Shown here in pieces: positions 54,745 to 63,057 of a DNA stretch of 64,000 nt. Position numbers and translations under genes: made by a program. The DNA lies in contig NZ_SSBQ01000002.1 of NCBI RefSeq assembly GCF_004795255.1, positions 539,001 to 603,000 of the forward strand, written 5' to 3'. The notes below the pieces were generated by a model. The model was not told the origin of the DNA and did no database searches. It was given only the letters and a program-made list of their open reading frames with translations. Position 1 is the stretch's first letter. The number at the start of each line of letters is the position of its first letter. Source of the DNA: Streptomyces sp. RKND-216. GTDB taxonomy: Bacteria > Actinomycetota > Actinomycetes > Streptomycetales > Streptomycetaceae.

Positions 54745-55512
54745 GTGGCCGAGAGCGTGACCGTACGCTGCCCCGACTGCCGTCGCGAGCACGCGTACGC
54801 CCCGCCGACCTATCCGTGCGCGTGCGGGCAGCCCGTGACGCTGCCGCTGCTGGCCGGCGGGGTCCCGGTGCGGGTGGAGCACCGGACCTGGGCGTCCTCC
54901 TGGGTCGCGGTGCGATGCCGGGCGTGCGGACGCAGCGACGAGTGGCCGCAGCCGGAGTTCGGCTGCCCCTGCGGCACGACCGTGCGGGTGCCCACGGCCA
55001 CGCCCCCGCCGCGCCCGCACACCGAACTGGGGCCGCTGCCCTCCGGCGACGGCCTGGAGGCGGGCCCGGAGCCCGGGTCGGCCGTGCGGCAGCGGCCGGC
55101 ACGCACCCGCCCCGGCAGGCCGCCGACCCGGCGCCCCGCGTTCCGGCCGGTGACCATCCGCACCGCGCAGGACGCCAAGACGGCCGCCGCGCACTACCTG
55201 CGCTGGCTCGGCTTCCACGACGTGCGGGTCGCCGGCAACCGCCCCGCGTCCGGCGTGGACCTGCGGGGACCGGCGCTGGTCGCGCACGTCGACCCCACGA
55301 CGACGCCGACGCCGCTGCGGGAGATCGAGACGCTGTGGCTGAACGGGCTCAACGAGTCCGCGACGGCCGCCTGCTTCTCCCTCGCCGGCTACTCCCACGA
55401 CGCCCGCGTCCGCGCGGACGAACTGGCGCTGCCGCTGTTCGTACTGGACCTCACGGGCACCCCGCAGGCCGTCAACGACGCCGCCGACGATCTGATCCGC
55501 ACCACGGCCTGA
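54745..55512 (+). CDS. Zinc-ribbon protein with restriction-endonuclease-like C-terminal domain
   Basis: 255 residues from GTG 54745 with GGAG 9 bases upstream. Residues 1-80 contain CPDC, CAC, CRAC and CPC pairs, two zinc ribbons. After a Pro/Arg-rich linker (about 95-130), residues 135-255 resemble an Mrr-type nuclease fold: HYLRWLGFHDVRVAGNRPASGVDLRG, the expected catalytic Asp in GVDL, then VAHVDP where Mrr enzymes have (Q/E)xK. The Lys is absent, so activity is doubtful; a DNA- or nucleic-acid-binding role is possible. No methyltransferase or other restriction gene is nearby. Confidence 0.65.
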   Translation: MAESVTVRCPDCRREHAYAPPTYPCACGQPVTLPLLAGGVPVRVEHRTWASSWVAVRCRACGRSDEWPQPEFGCPCGTTVRVPTATPPPRPHTELGPLPSGDGLEAGPEPGSAVRQRPARTRPGRPPTRRPAFRPVTIRTAQDAKTAAAHYLRWLGFHDVRVAGNRPASGVDLRGPALVAHVDPTTTPTPLREIETLWLNGLNESATAACFSLAGYSHDARVRADELALPLFVLDLTGTPQAVNDAADDLIRTTA

Positions 55513-55561
55513 CCGCTTCCCCGCCCCGACCGTTGCCGCCCCCCGGCAGGGCCCCGGGCAC

Positions 55562-55861
55562 TCAGCCGTGACCGGTGAGGGCAGCGAGCCCCCGCTGCGC
55601 GTCCTCGATGTTCATCGCGGGCTGGACCGCGACCTCCGCGTCGTACTCCATGAAGAACGGCTCGGCGATGCGCGGCGGCTCCCAGGAGTCCCCCATGCCG
55701 AAGAAGATCAGCGCGCACCGCTTCCCCTCGTCGGACACGAAGTAGGCGGCCTCCGGCTTCAGGTCCTCCAAGACGGCCAGCAGCGTCTTCTCCAACTCCC
55801 CGCTCTGCATCGCCCGGTTGCCCTGATCGGTGCGCAGGCGGGCCTTCAGCAGCATCCGCAT
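55562..55861 (-). CDS. Small conserved hypothetical protein (99 aa)
   Basis: 99 residues from ATG 55861 with GAGGCGAGGG upstream. The sequence MRMLLKARLRTDQGNRA, LEDLKPEAAYFVSDEGKRCALIFFGMGD and FFMEYDAEVAVQPAMNIED forms an alternating beta-alpha-beta plan like a ferredoxin-like dimeric alpha/beta-barrel protein (antibiotic-biosynthesis-monooxygenase-like size). No catalytic motif was found. Similar small proteins are common in streptomycetes without a known role. It is downstream of the Rieske gene on the same strand, 134 bp away. Confidence 0.75.
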   Translation of the reverse strand: MRMLLKARLRTDQGNRAMQSGELEKTLLAVLEDLKPEAAYFVSDEGKRCALIFFGMGDSWEPPRIAEPFFMEYDAEVAVQPAMNIEDAQRGLAALTGHG

Positions 55862-55995
55862 CGCCCTCGCCTCGTCCGGCGACCGGGCCGCGCGCACCGG
55901 CGCGCTCGGGCAGACCCGGTCACGCGTCTTCCGCCGTCGTCCACGAGGGTGCGCCACGGCCATGCACGCGCCCCGGCCGTCCCCGGGCGCGCCGG

Positions 55996-56937
55996 TCACT
56001 CCGGCGGCCGCAGCCGTACCTCCAGCAGGCCGCTCTCGACGCGCGTCTCGAAAGCGGGCTGCGTACCGGTCGCCGGACCAGTGGCGTTCCAGCCGTCGGT
56101 GAGCCGGAAGGTGCTGCCGTGCCAGGGGCAGCGCACGCAGCCGTCGACGAGATCGCCCTCGGACAGTGGGCCGCCCAGGTGGCAGCACTGCTCGGCCAGC
56201 GCGTACCACCGGTCGTCGGCGTCCCGCACGACGACCACGTCGGTGTCGGCATCCTCCAGGCGACACCGCACGGGCTCGTCCACCGGGATCTCAGCCGCCC
56301 GGCCGACCGTGTGCCAGTCGCTGCCGACCCGGCTCTCCACCTGGTCGGCGTGGTTCACCCCGGCACCCTGCCGGTACGCCAGGTGCCCGCCGAGCGCTCC
56401 GCCCGCCGCGACAGCCGTGAGCCCGGCGAAGCCGAGGGCCTTGCCCGCGCTCTCCCGGCCACGCAGCCGGGCGGCCAGGGAGCCGGTGTAGAGGGCGACC
56501 GCGGTGGCGTTGAGCACCGAGTGGACCAGCCCGACGCGCAGCTGCGGCTTCTTCAGCTCGGCCCAGTCCGCCCACCCGGCGAGCGCCGTGGGTCCTGCGG
56601 ACAGCAGACCGACGCCGACCAACGTCCGGGCAGCCCGGCGGCCGCCTCCGAGCACGTCCAGCACGGCGGCCGAGGTCCAGGCGCCGATCGGCACCTGGGC
56701 GGACATGGGGTGCACCGGATGCCCCAGCCAGCGGCCGTGCAGCACATCGCGCACCGGACCCGACGGCACCGCCCGCACGACCTTGCGTACGGACATCACC
56801 AGGTCGTCGTAGGCCTCGGTGTGTTCGAGCCTCTCCACCGCGCGCATGACCGCGCCCGGGCGCGGCCGGTTCGGCGCGGCGCCCTCCAGCAGGGCACGGA
56901 CCCCGCGGTGTCCGTTCCGTTCCGTGGTCCTGGTCAT
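55996..56937 (-). CDS. DUF2231 membrane domain fused to Rieske [2Fe-2S] domain
   Basis: 313 residues from ATG 56937. The N-terminal half has four hydrophobic segments of the DUF2231 type (GHPVHPMSAQVPIGAWTSA, VGLLSAGPTALAGWADW, VGLVHSVLNATAVALYTGS, AVAAGGALGGHLAYRQGAGV). The C-terminal half (about 205-310) is a Rieske domain with QCCHLGG and CPWHGS giving the Cys-x-His/Cys-x-x-His cluster ligands. It is a membrane-anchored electron-transfer protein; partners are unknown. The domain fusion recurs in actinomycetes. Confidence 0.9.
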   Translation of the reverse strand: MTRTTERNGHRGVRALLEGAAPNRPRPGAVMRAVERLEHTEAYDDLVMSVRKVVRAVPSGPVRDVLHGRWLGHPVHPMSAQVPIGAWTSAAVLDVLGGGRRAARTLVGVGLLSAGPTALAGWADWAELKKPQLRVGLVHSVLNATAVALYTGSLAARLRGRESAGKALGFAGLTAVAAGGALGGHLAYRQGAGVNHADQVESRVGSDWHTVGRAAEIPVDEPVRCRLEDADTDVVVVRDADDRWYALAEQCCHLGGPLSEGDLVDGCVRCPWHGSTFRLTDGWNATGPATGTQPAFETRVESGLLEVRLRPPE

Positions 56938-57042
56938 TCGTCCGGAGTTTCCCGCCTCGCCCCGGGGAAACCGGCCACCTCTTCGGCGGCCCCCTCACTC
57001 ACTCCGGTCCCCTGGGCACAGCCGTGAGAGCGCGACCAAGCG

Positions 57043-57071
57043 TTGACAGGTGCATCGCAGGTTCATAGCGT
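57043..57071 (+). promoter_or_regulatory. Housekeeping-type promoter of the M64 peptidase gene
   Basis: TTGACA (57043-57048), exactly 17 bp, TAGCGT (57066-57071). This is close to the vegetative sigma consensus and predicts a transcript starting near 57078 with a leader of about 93 nt. Confidence 0.6.
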
Positions 57072-57170
57072 GACGGCGCGCCGGCGGCGGGACGGGGGGC
57101 CTCGAACCGTGAGGCGACACCCGGGCCTCCGCGGGTGCACCGGAACCCCGACCCCACGAGAGGACCACCG

Positions 57171-58499
57171 GTGCGCACTGTCAGAACCCTCGCGGCCGCC
57201 TGCACGGCCGCCGCCGCAGCACTCGCCCTCGCCGCCCCCGGGCAGGCTGCCCCCGCCCCCACACCCGACGACGCCCCGTCCGAACGGATGCTGCACGTCG
57301 AGTACTTCGGCGAGGACGGCCATCCGCGCCACACCGAGGTACCGGCCGCAGCGCCCGACCGGCTGACCCGCGACGGCTCCCACACCCCCGGCGCGACAGC
57401 CGGCGACGGCGACGTCACCACGATCGTGCAGAACGGGCCGACCGCCGAGAAGCTGGACATCGCCGTCATCGGCGACGGCTACACCGCCGCCGAACTCGAC
57501 CACTTCCACACCGACGCGCGCGAGAGCTGGGACGCGCTGCTCGGCGTCGAGCCGTACACCGCACACGCGGACCTGTTCAACGTCTGGGCGATCGACGCCG
57601 TCTCCGCCGAGTCCGGCGTCTCCGGCGACCCGGATCAGGGCGTCGTCCGTGACACCGCACTCGACTCCTTCTTCTGGTGCAACGGCACCGAGCGCCTGCT
57701 GTGCGTGGACACCAACAAGGTGGAGGACTACGCGGCCTTCGCGCCCGAGGCGGACCTGGTCGTCGTCATCGCCAACAGCAGCAAGTACGGCGGGGCCGGC
57801 TACAACCAGGTGAGTTCCGGCCTCGGTTACGACGGGATCGCCACCCACTCCGGCGACAACGCGCAGTCCGGCCTGGTCGCCGTGCACGAGACCGGTCACT
57901 CGCTGGGCAAGCTCGCCGACGAGTACGCCTACACCGACCAGACGTACACCGGCCCGGAGACCGCCGACTCCAACACGAGCGTGTACACGGAAGCCGAGAT
58001 GGCGAGCCGCCAGACGAAGTGGCACCGGTGGCTGGGCGAGCCCACCCCGGACGGCGGCGTCATCGGCACCTTCGAGGGCGCCGCGTACCACACCCGCGGC
58101 ATCCACCGTCCGAGCGAGAACTCCCTGATGCGGTCGCTGGGCAGCACGGAGTTCAACCTCGTCGGCCGTGAGGCCATGGTCGCCGGCTTCTACCGGCACG
58201 CCTCCGTGCTGGCCTCGGACACCGCCCGCACGGCGACGCTGAAGCGCGCGGACGAGGTGTCCGTCCGCGTGCCGGACCTGACCGGCGGCGCGTCGGTCGA
58301 CGTCCGCTGGTACCTGGACGGCGAGGAGCTGCGAAAACTGCGCGGGGAGACGACCGTGAAGGTCGCCCGCGCCCTGGCCGCCGCCGACGGCGGCCCGCAC
58401 CGCCTGCGCGCCCGCGCCACGGTCCGCACCGACGCCGTTCGCGACCCGGCGCTGCGCGGTGAACTCACCGACCAGCGCACCTGGCGCGTGGAGAAGTGA
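57171..58499 (+). CDS. Secreted M64-family (IgA protease-like) metallopeptidase
   Basis: 442 residues from GTG 57171, preceded by GAGAGGA; an upstream ATG at 57135 would precede the signal peptide with a polar segment. VRTVRTLAAACTAAAAALALAAPGQA is a Sec signal. The zinc motif is AVHETGHSLGKLADEY (HExxH with a distal acidic residue), preceded by LDIAVIGDGYTAAEL and VIANSSKYGGAGY, matching peptidase family M64 (PF09471). A beta-sandwich-like C-terminus follows. It should act outside the cell on proteins; the natural substrate is unknown. Confidence 0.88.
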   Translation: MRTVRTLAAACTAAAAALALAAPGQAAPAPTPDDAPSERMLHVEYFGEDGHPRHTEVPAAAPDRLTRDGSHTPGATAGDGDVTTIVQNGPTAEKLDIAVIGDGYTAAELDHFHTDARESWDALLGVEPYTAHADLFNVWAIDAVSAESGVSGDPDQGVVRDTALDSFFWCNGTERLLCVDTNKVEDYAAFAPEADLVVVIANSSKYGGAGYNQVSSGLGYDGIATHSGDNAQSGLVAVHETGHSLGKLADEYAYTDQTYTGPETADSNTSVYTEAEMASRQTKWHRWLGEPTPDGGVIGTFEGAAYHTRGIHRPSENSLMRSLGSTEFNLVGREAMVAGFYRHASVLASDTARTATLKRADEVSVRVPDLTGGASVDVRWYLDGEELRKLRGETTVKVARALAAADGGPHRLRARATVRTDAVRDPALRGELTDQRTWRVEK

Positions 58500-58540
58500 C
58501 GCACCGTCGACACGACGGGTGACGCGCTCGCCCTGCGTCT

Positions 58541-58584
58541 CGTCGGCATGGCGGAGCCGCCCCGGCGCTCTCGCCATGCCGACG
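58541..58584 (+). terminator. Hairpin after the M64 peptidase gene
   Basis: CGTCGGCATGGCG (58541-58553) pairs exactly with CGCCATGCCGACG (58572-58584), 42 bp past the stop. The rest of the 297-bp gap should hold the lysozyme promoter. Confidence 0.7.
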
Positions 58585-58796
58585 CCGGGGGACTCCCGCC
58601 CCCGGACCCCTTGCGTACCTTGCGGACGCCGGGACCTTCAGCAATGAAACTTTCCGCCGGGCCCCGTACTCCCGCCCCCTCGGCAGAGGTCCAGACCACA
58701 GGCGGTGGACGGAACGTCTTTACACGACCGCACAGAGCAGCTTCGCTTTGACGTGCTCGCGTCATTCCTCGTTCCCTCGCTGCCCCGGAGGCCCGC

Positions 58797-59675
58797 ATGC
58801 ACCCGCACAGAGCCCGCTCCCCCCGGCGTCGTCTGCACCGCACCGTTCTGGCCGGAGCCGCCGCTCTCGCCCTGATGCTGGGTACGGCGGGCGCCGCCAC
58901 CGCGGCTCCCGAGAGTGCAGGCGACCACGCGATCGAGGAGGGCCACGCCTACATGGGCGTGGGCCAGGAGATCCACGGAGCCCCCGAAGCGACCCCGCCG
59001 TCGGGTCTCGGCATCAAGGGCTCCGGTGGCGGTGTCCAGGGCATCGACGTCTCGCACCACCAGGGAGGCATCAACTGGGGCGCCGTGCGCAACTCCGGCA
59101 TCCAGTTCGCGTGGATCAAGGCCACCGAGGGCACCAGCTTCGAGGACCCCCGGTTCAACACCAACTACACCGGCGCCTACAACGCCGGCGTCATCCGCGG
59201 CGCCTACCACTTCGCGCGCCCGAACGTCTCCAGCGGCTCCGTCCAGGCCAACTTCTTCGCCTCCAACGGAGGCGCGTGGTCGCGCGACAACCGCACCCTG
59301 CCGGGCGTCCTGGACATCGAACACAATCCGTACGGCGCCATGTGCTACGGCAAGTCCACCTCGCAGATGCGCAGCTGGATCTCCGCGTTCTACAACACCT
59401 ACAAGTCGCGCACGGGCCGTGACGTGGTGATCTACACGACGGCGAGCTGGTGGAACACCTGCACCGGCCGCTGGTCGGGCATGGGGAACAAGAGCCCGCT
59501 GTGGGCCGCCCACTGGACGAGCAGCCCCTCCCCCACCATCCCCGCCGGCTTCCCCACCTGGACGGCCTGGCAGTACACCAGCACCGGCAGCGTCAACGGC
59601 GTCTCCGGAAACGTGGACCGCAACAAGTTCAACGGCAGCCGCTCGCGCCTGCTCGCCCTCGCCAACAACACCTGA
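58797..59675 (+). CDS. Secreted GH25 lysozyme (cellosyl-like muramidase)
   Basis: 292 residues from ATG 58797 with GGAGG upstream. A basic n-region and LAGAAALALMLGTAGAATAAP form a signal peptide. The GH25 barrel starts at GIDVSHHQGGINWGAV (catalytic-site Asp) and continues FAWIKATEGT, IRGAYHFARP, GVLDIEHN (Asp-x-Glu pair), VVIYTTASWW, WAAHWTSSPS and TAWQYTSTGSV. It cleaves the beta-1,4 bond of peptidoglycan between MurNAc and GlcNAc. No separate wall-binding module is present, so the precursor is catalytic domain plus a 50-residue pro-like segment. Confidence 0.95.
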   Translation: MHPHRARSPRRRLHRTVLAGAAALALMLGTAGAATAAPESAGDHAIEEGHAYMGVGQEIHGAPEATPPSGLGIKGSGGGVQGIDVSHHQGGINWGAVRNSGIQFAWIKATEGTSFEDPRFNTNYTGAYNAGVIRGAYHFARPNVSSGSVQANFFASNGGAWSRDNRTLPGVLDIEHNPYGAMCYGKSTSQMRSWISAFYNTYKSRTGRDVVIYTTASWWNTCTGRWSGMGNKSPLWAAHWTSSPSPTIPAGFPTWTAWQYTSTGSVNGVSGNVDRNKFNGSRSRLLALANNT

Positions 59676-59700
59676 CCCGGCACCCCTTCGGAACAGCGCA

Positions 59701-59740
59701 ACGGGGGCGGGCGTCCGGCGGTCGCCGGCTCCGCCCCCGT
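59701..59740 (+). terminator. Hairpin after the lysozyme gene
   Basis: ACGGGGGCGG (59701-59710) pairs with CCGCCCCCGT (59731-59740) over 10 bp, with secondary GC pairing in the loop, 25 bp past the stop. Confidence 0.65.
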
Positions 59741-59883
59741 CGCGCGCTCAGGTCGCGTACGGCAGACCCGCGCCCCTTCCGGCAACGGCGCCGGGGACAG
59801 CTCCGGCCCCGCAGTCACTCATCTTGTCGTGTCCACTACCATCCTGGCCGACCGCTGCACCGCCTGCCGAAGAAGGTGTCCTC

Positions 59884-61107
59884 GTGACCGGCCTCCGACG
59901 CTGGGCCGCACGCGCTGCGGCGCTGGCCCTCACCACCGCGCTGATCGGCGCCGGCACGGAGCTGACCGGGGACGGGCCGGCCCTCGACCACGCGGGGCCC
60001 GCTCCCGGCCCCACCTCCGGCGAGTCTCCCGAGCCGGACGGGCGGACACGGCTGCTGGGAGACGGCTCCACCGCCGCGACCGGCCCGCAACCGCACCAGC
60101 CGGCTCCGGCCAGGCTCGAACCCGGCGCGAAGCCGCCCCAGTTCGTGGTCTTCTCGTGGGACGGCGCCGGCGAGGACGGGAACCGCCTCTTCTCCCGCTT
60201 CCGCAAGCTGGCGAAGAAGCACGACGCCTCCATGACCTACTTCCTCAGCGGCCTGTACGTGCTGCCCGAGGAGGAACGCGCGCGCTACCACCCGCCCGGG
60301 CGCGACGCGGGCGCGTCGGACATCTCCTTCCTGTCGGACGGACACATCCGCGCCACTCTTCAACAGCTCCGCCTCGCCTGGCTCGACGGAAGCGAGGTCG
60401 GCACCCACTTCAACGGGCACTTCTGCGGACGCGGCGGGATCCGGGACTGGACGACCGCCGACTGGCACAGCGAGATCGGGCAGTCCAAGTACTTCGTCCA
60501 GCACTGGAAGACCACCACGGGCTGGAAGGGGATGCCCCCGCTGCCCTTCGACTACGACAAAGAGCTGATCGGCGGCCGCACCCCCTGCCTCGAAGGCCGT
60601 GACAACCTGCTCCCCGCAGCCAGGGACATGGGATTCCGCTACGACTCCAGCGGCAACGGCACCCAGGTGTGGCCCGGCAAGGAGGAAGGGCTGTGGGACC
60701 TGCCGTTGCAGCAGATCCCCATGCCCGGGCGTTCGTTCGAGACCCTGTCGATGGACTACAACTTCCTCGCCAACCAGTCCGGCACGGTCAAGGGCGACCC
60801 CGCCAAGCGGGCGTACTGGGAGCGCCAGTGGCACGACGGACTCCTGCAGGGCTTCCGCCGCGCCCACGAGGGCAACCGCCCCCCGATGATCATCGGCAAC
60901 CACTTCGAACAGTGGAACGGTGGCATCTACATGGACGGCCTCGCCGAAGTCATCAAGACGGTGTGTTCGCTGGAGGACGTGCGCTGCGTCTCCTTCAAGC
61001 AGCTCGTCGACTGGCTCGACGTCCAGGACCCGCGCGTGCTGGCGAAGCTCCGCACACTGGGCGTCGGCGAGAAACCAAAGGGCGGATGGAACGCCTTCCT
61101 CCGGTGA
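59884..61107 (+). CDS. Secreted polysaccharide-deacetylase-like protein
   Basis: 407 residues from GTG 59884 with GAAGAAGG upstream. A signal peptide (LRRWAARAAALALTTALIGAG) is followed by a Pro/Gly-rich linker. The catalytic part begins PPQFVVFSWDGAGEDGNRLFSRF, where the Asp of WDG takes the place of the family TFDDG motif, followed by ASMTYFLSGLYVL and EVGTHFNGHFC, an HxxxH pair for metal. C-terminal PPMIIGNHFEQWNGGIYMDGL closes the barrel. It may deacetylate cell-wall or environmental glycans. It belongs to a divergent streptomycete branch whose substrate is not known. Confidence 0.78.
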   Translation: MTGLRRWAARAAALALTTALIGAGTELTGDGPALDHAGPAPGPTSGESPEPDGRTRLLGDGSTAATGPQPHQPAPARLEPGAKPPQFVVFSWDGAGEDGNRLFSRFRKLAKKHDASMTYFLSGLYVLPEEERARYHPPGRDAGASDISFLSDGHIRATLQQLRLAWLDGSEVGTHFNGHFCGRGGIRDWTTADWHSEIGQSKYFVQHWKTTTGWKGMPPLPFDYDKELIGGRTPCLEGRDNLLPAARDMGFRYDSSGNGTQVWPGKEEGLWDLPLQQIPMPGRSFETLSMDYNFLANQSGTVKGDPAKRAYWERQWHDGLLQGFRRAHEGNRPPMIIGNHFEQWNGGIYMDGLAEVIKTVCSLEDVRCVSFKQLVDWLDVQDPRVLAKLRTLGVGEKPKGGWNAFLR

Positions 61108-61159
61108 TACGGAGGGACCGCCTGCCCCGCGAACCCGGGCGGTGGCGGCAGCGGCCCCG

Positions 61160-62833
61160 TCACTCCCGGTATTCCGTGCCCGGGGCGTCCGCGGCGTGGG
61201 CGCGGAGCTCGACGCGGCGGATCTTGCCGGAGATGGTCTTCGGCAGCTCGGCGAACTCCATCACGCGCAGGCGCTTGTAGGGCGCGAGCGTAGCGCGGGA
61301 ATGCGCGAAGAGCGCCTTCGCGGTGGCCTCGCCCGGCTCCCAGCCCTCCGCCAGGACGACGTACGCCTTGGGCACCGCCAGCCGTACCGGGTCCGGCGAG
61401 GGGACGACGGCTGCCTCCGCGACGGCCTCGTGCTCCAGCAGCGCGCTCTCCAGCTCGAACGGGCTGATCTTGTAGTCGCTGGCCTTGAACACGTCGTCGC
61501 TGCGCCCGACGTAGGTCAGGTGCCCGTCGTCGTCCCGGGAGGCGATGTCGCCGGTGCGGTAGTAGCCCCCGGCCATCGCCTCGGCGGTGCGTCCGGGGTC
61601 GCCGTGGTAGGCGGTGAGCAGGCCGACGGGGCGGCCCTCGGGTCCGTCGAGGCGGAGGCAGATCTCGCCTTCGTCGGCCGGTTCGCCGGTCGCCGGGTCG
61701 AGGAGCACCACGTCGTAGCCGGGCGTCGGCCGGCCCATGGACCCGGTCTTCAGCGGCTGCCCCGGGGTGTTGGCGACCTGCACGGCCGTCTCGGTCTGGC
61801 CGAACCCGTCCCGGATGGTGACGTCCCACGCGCGCTGCACGTGCTCGATGACCTCGGGGTTGAGCGGCTCTCCCGCCGCGACGACCTCACGCGGCACGTG
61901 GCGGAGCGTGCTCAGGTCGGCCTGGATGAGCATCCGCCACACCGTGGGCGGCGCGCAGAAGCTGGTCACCCCGGCCCGGTCCATCTCGGCGAGCAGGCGC
62001 CCGGCGTCGAAGCGCGTGTAGTTGTGCAGGAAGATCGTCGCCTCGGCGTTCCACGGGGCGTACAGATTGCTCCACGCGTGCTTCGCCCATCCGGGCGAGG
62101 AGATGTTGAGGTGCACGTCTCCGGGGCGCAGGCCGATCCAGTACATGGTGGCCAGGTGCCCGGCCGCGTACGACAGGTGGCTGTGCTCGACCAGCTTGGG
62201 CTGCGCGGTGGTCCCGGAGGTGAAGTACAGCAGCAGCGTCTCGTCCGAGCGGGTCGGCCCGTCCGGCTCGAAGTCCGGCGAGGCGTCGTACGCCTCGGTG
62301 TAGTCGAGCCACTCGTGGTCGCCGCCGCCGACCGAGATGTGGCTGTAGTGGCCCGAGACGTCGGTGAACTTCGCCGTGTCCTGGGTCCGTACGATCACGT
62401 GCCGCGCCCGGCCCCGGGTGATGCGGTCCTGGAGGTCGGCGGGACCGAGCAGCGGCGTCGCGGGGATCACGACCGCCCGCAGCTTCATGGCGGCGAGCAG
62501 CGTCTCCCAGAGTTCGACCTGGTTTCCGAGCATCAGCAGGATGCGGTCTCCGGGCCGGACGCCGGCGGTGTGCCGCAGCCAGTTGGCGACCCGGTCGGAC
62601 CGCTCGCGCATGCCGGCGAAGGTCACCTTCGTCTCGGCGCCGTCCTCCTCGACGATGTGCAGGGCGGTGCGAGCATTGCCGTCCGCGATCACGTCGAACC
62701 AGTCGAGGGCCCAGTTGAAGTGCTCCGGCCGGGGCCAGGAGAACGCCGCCCGCGCCGCGTCGTAGTCCTCCCGGTGACGGAGCAGCACGTCCCTGGCGCT
62801 GCGGAAGGCTTCGGTGGCGCCGGTCTGCGTCAT
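61160..62833 (-). CDS. AMP-dependent acyl-CoA synthetase (medium-chain type)
   Basis: 557 residues from ATG 62833 with GGGAGAG upstream. Adenylate-forming motifs: LLYFTSGTTAQPKLVEHSH (P-loop), VTIRDGFGQTETAV, YYRTGDIASRDDDGHLTYVGRSDDVFKASDYKISPFE (hinge Asp and A8) and the C-terminal LPKTISGKIRRVEL, with the catalytic Lys in SGKIRR. The NWALDWFD start is typical of medium-chain acyl-CoA (benzoate/fatty acid) synthetases. That terminal Lys is a known target for Sir2-type deacetylation in related enzymes, and a Sir2 gene lies at 4881, but distance makes a link speculative. Confidence 0.93.
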   Translation of the reverse strand: MTQTGATEAFRSARDVLLRHREDYDAARAAFSWPRPEHFNWALDWFDVIADGNARTALHIVEEDGAETKVTFAGMRERSDRVANWLRHTAGVRPGDRILLMLGNQVELWETLLAAMKLRAVVIPATPLLGPADLQDRITRGRARHVIVRTQDTAKFTDVSGHYSHISVGGGDHEWLDYTEAYDASPDFEPDGPTRSDETLLLYFTSGTTAQPKLVEHSHLSYAAGHLATMYWIGLRPGDVHLNISSPGWAKHAWSNLYAPWNAEATIFLHNYTRFDAGRLLAEMDRAGVTSFCAPPTVWRMLIQADLSTLRHVPREVVAAGEPLNPEVIEHVQRAWDVTIRDGFGQTETAVQVANTPGQPLKTGSMGRPTPGYDVVLLDPATGEPADEGEICLRLDGPEGRPVGLLTAYHGDPGRTAEAMAGGYYRTGDIASRDDDGHLTYVGRSDDVFKASDYKISPFELESALLEHEAVAEAAVVPSPDPVRLAVPKAYVVLAEGWEPGEATAKALFAHSRATLAPYKRLRVMEFAELPKTISGKIRRVELRAHAADAPGTEYRE

Positions 62834-63057
62834 GGCTTCTCTCCCTGCTCTGCCTGCGTACGGACCCTCGCGGGCCATCATCACCACGGCGCCCGGCGAG
62901 GCGCCAGCCTGCCGCCCCGAGGGTGGTGGGAGGCGGGGCCGGGGACGGGTGTCAGTGGCTCGACCTAGTGTCGTTCCCGTCGCCAACGGTCCGGCTTCTC
63001 GGCCCTGTTGGGCGCATCGTCGTGTTCCTCCGTGCTGCCTCCCGGGAAGAGTGAGCC

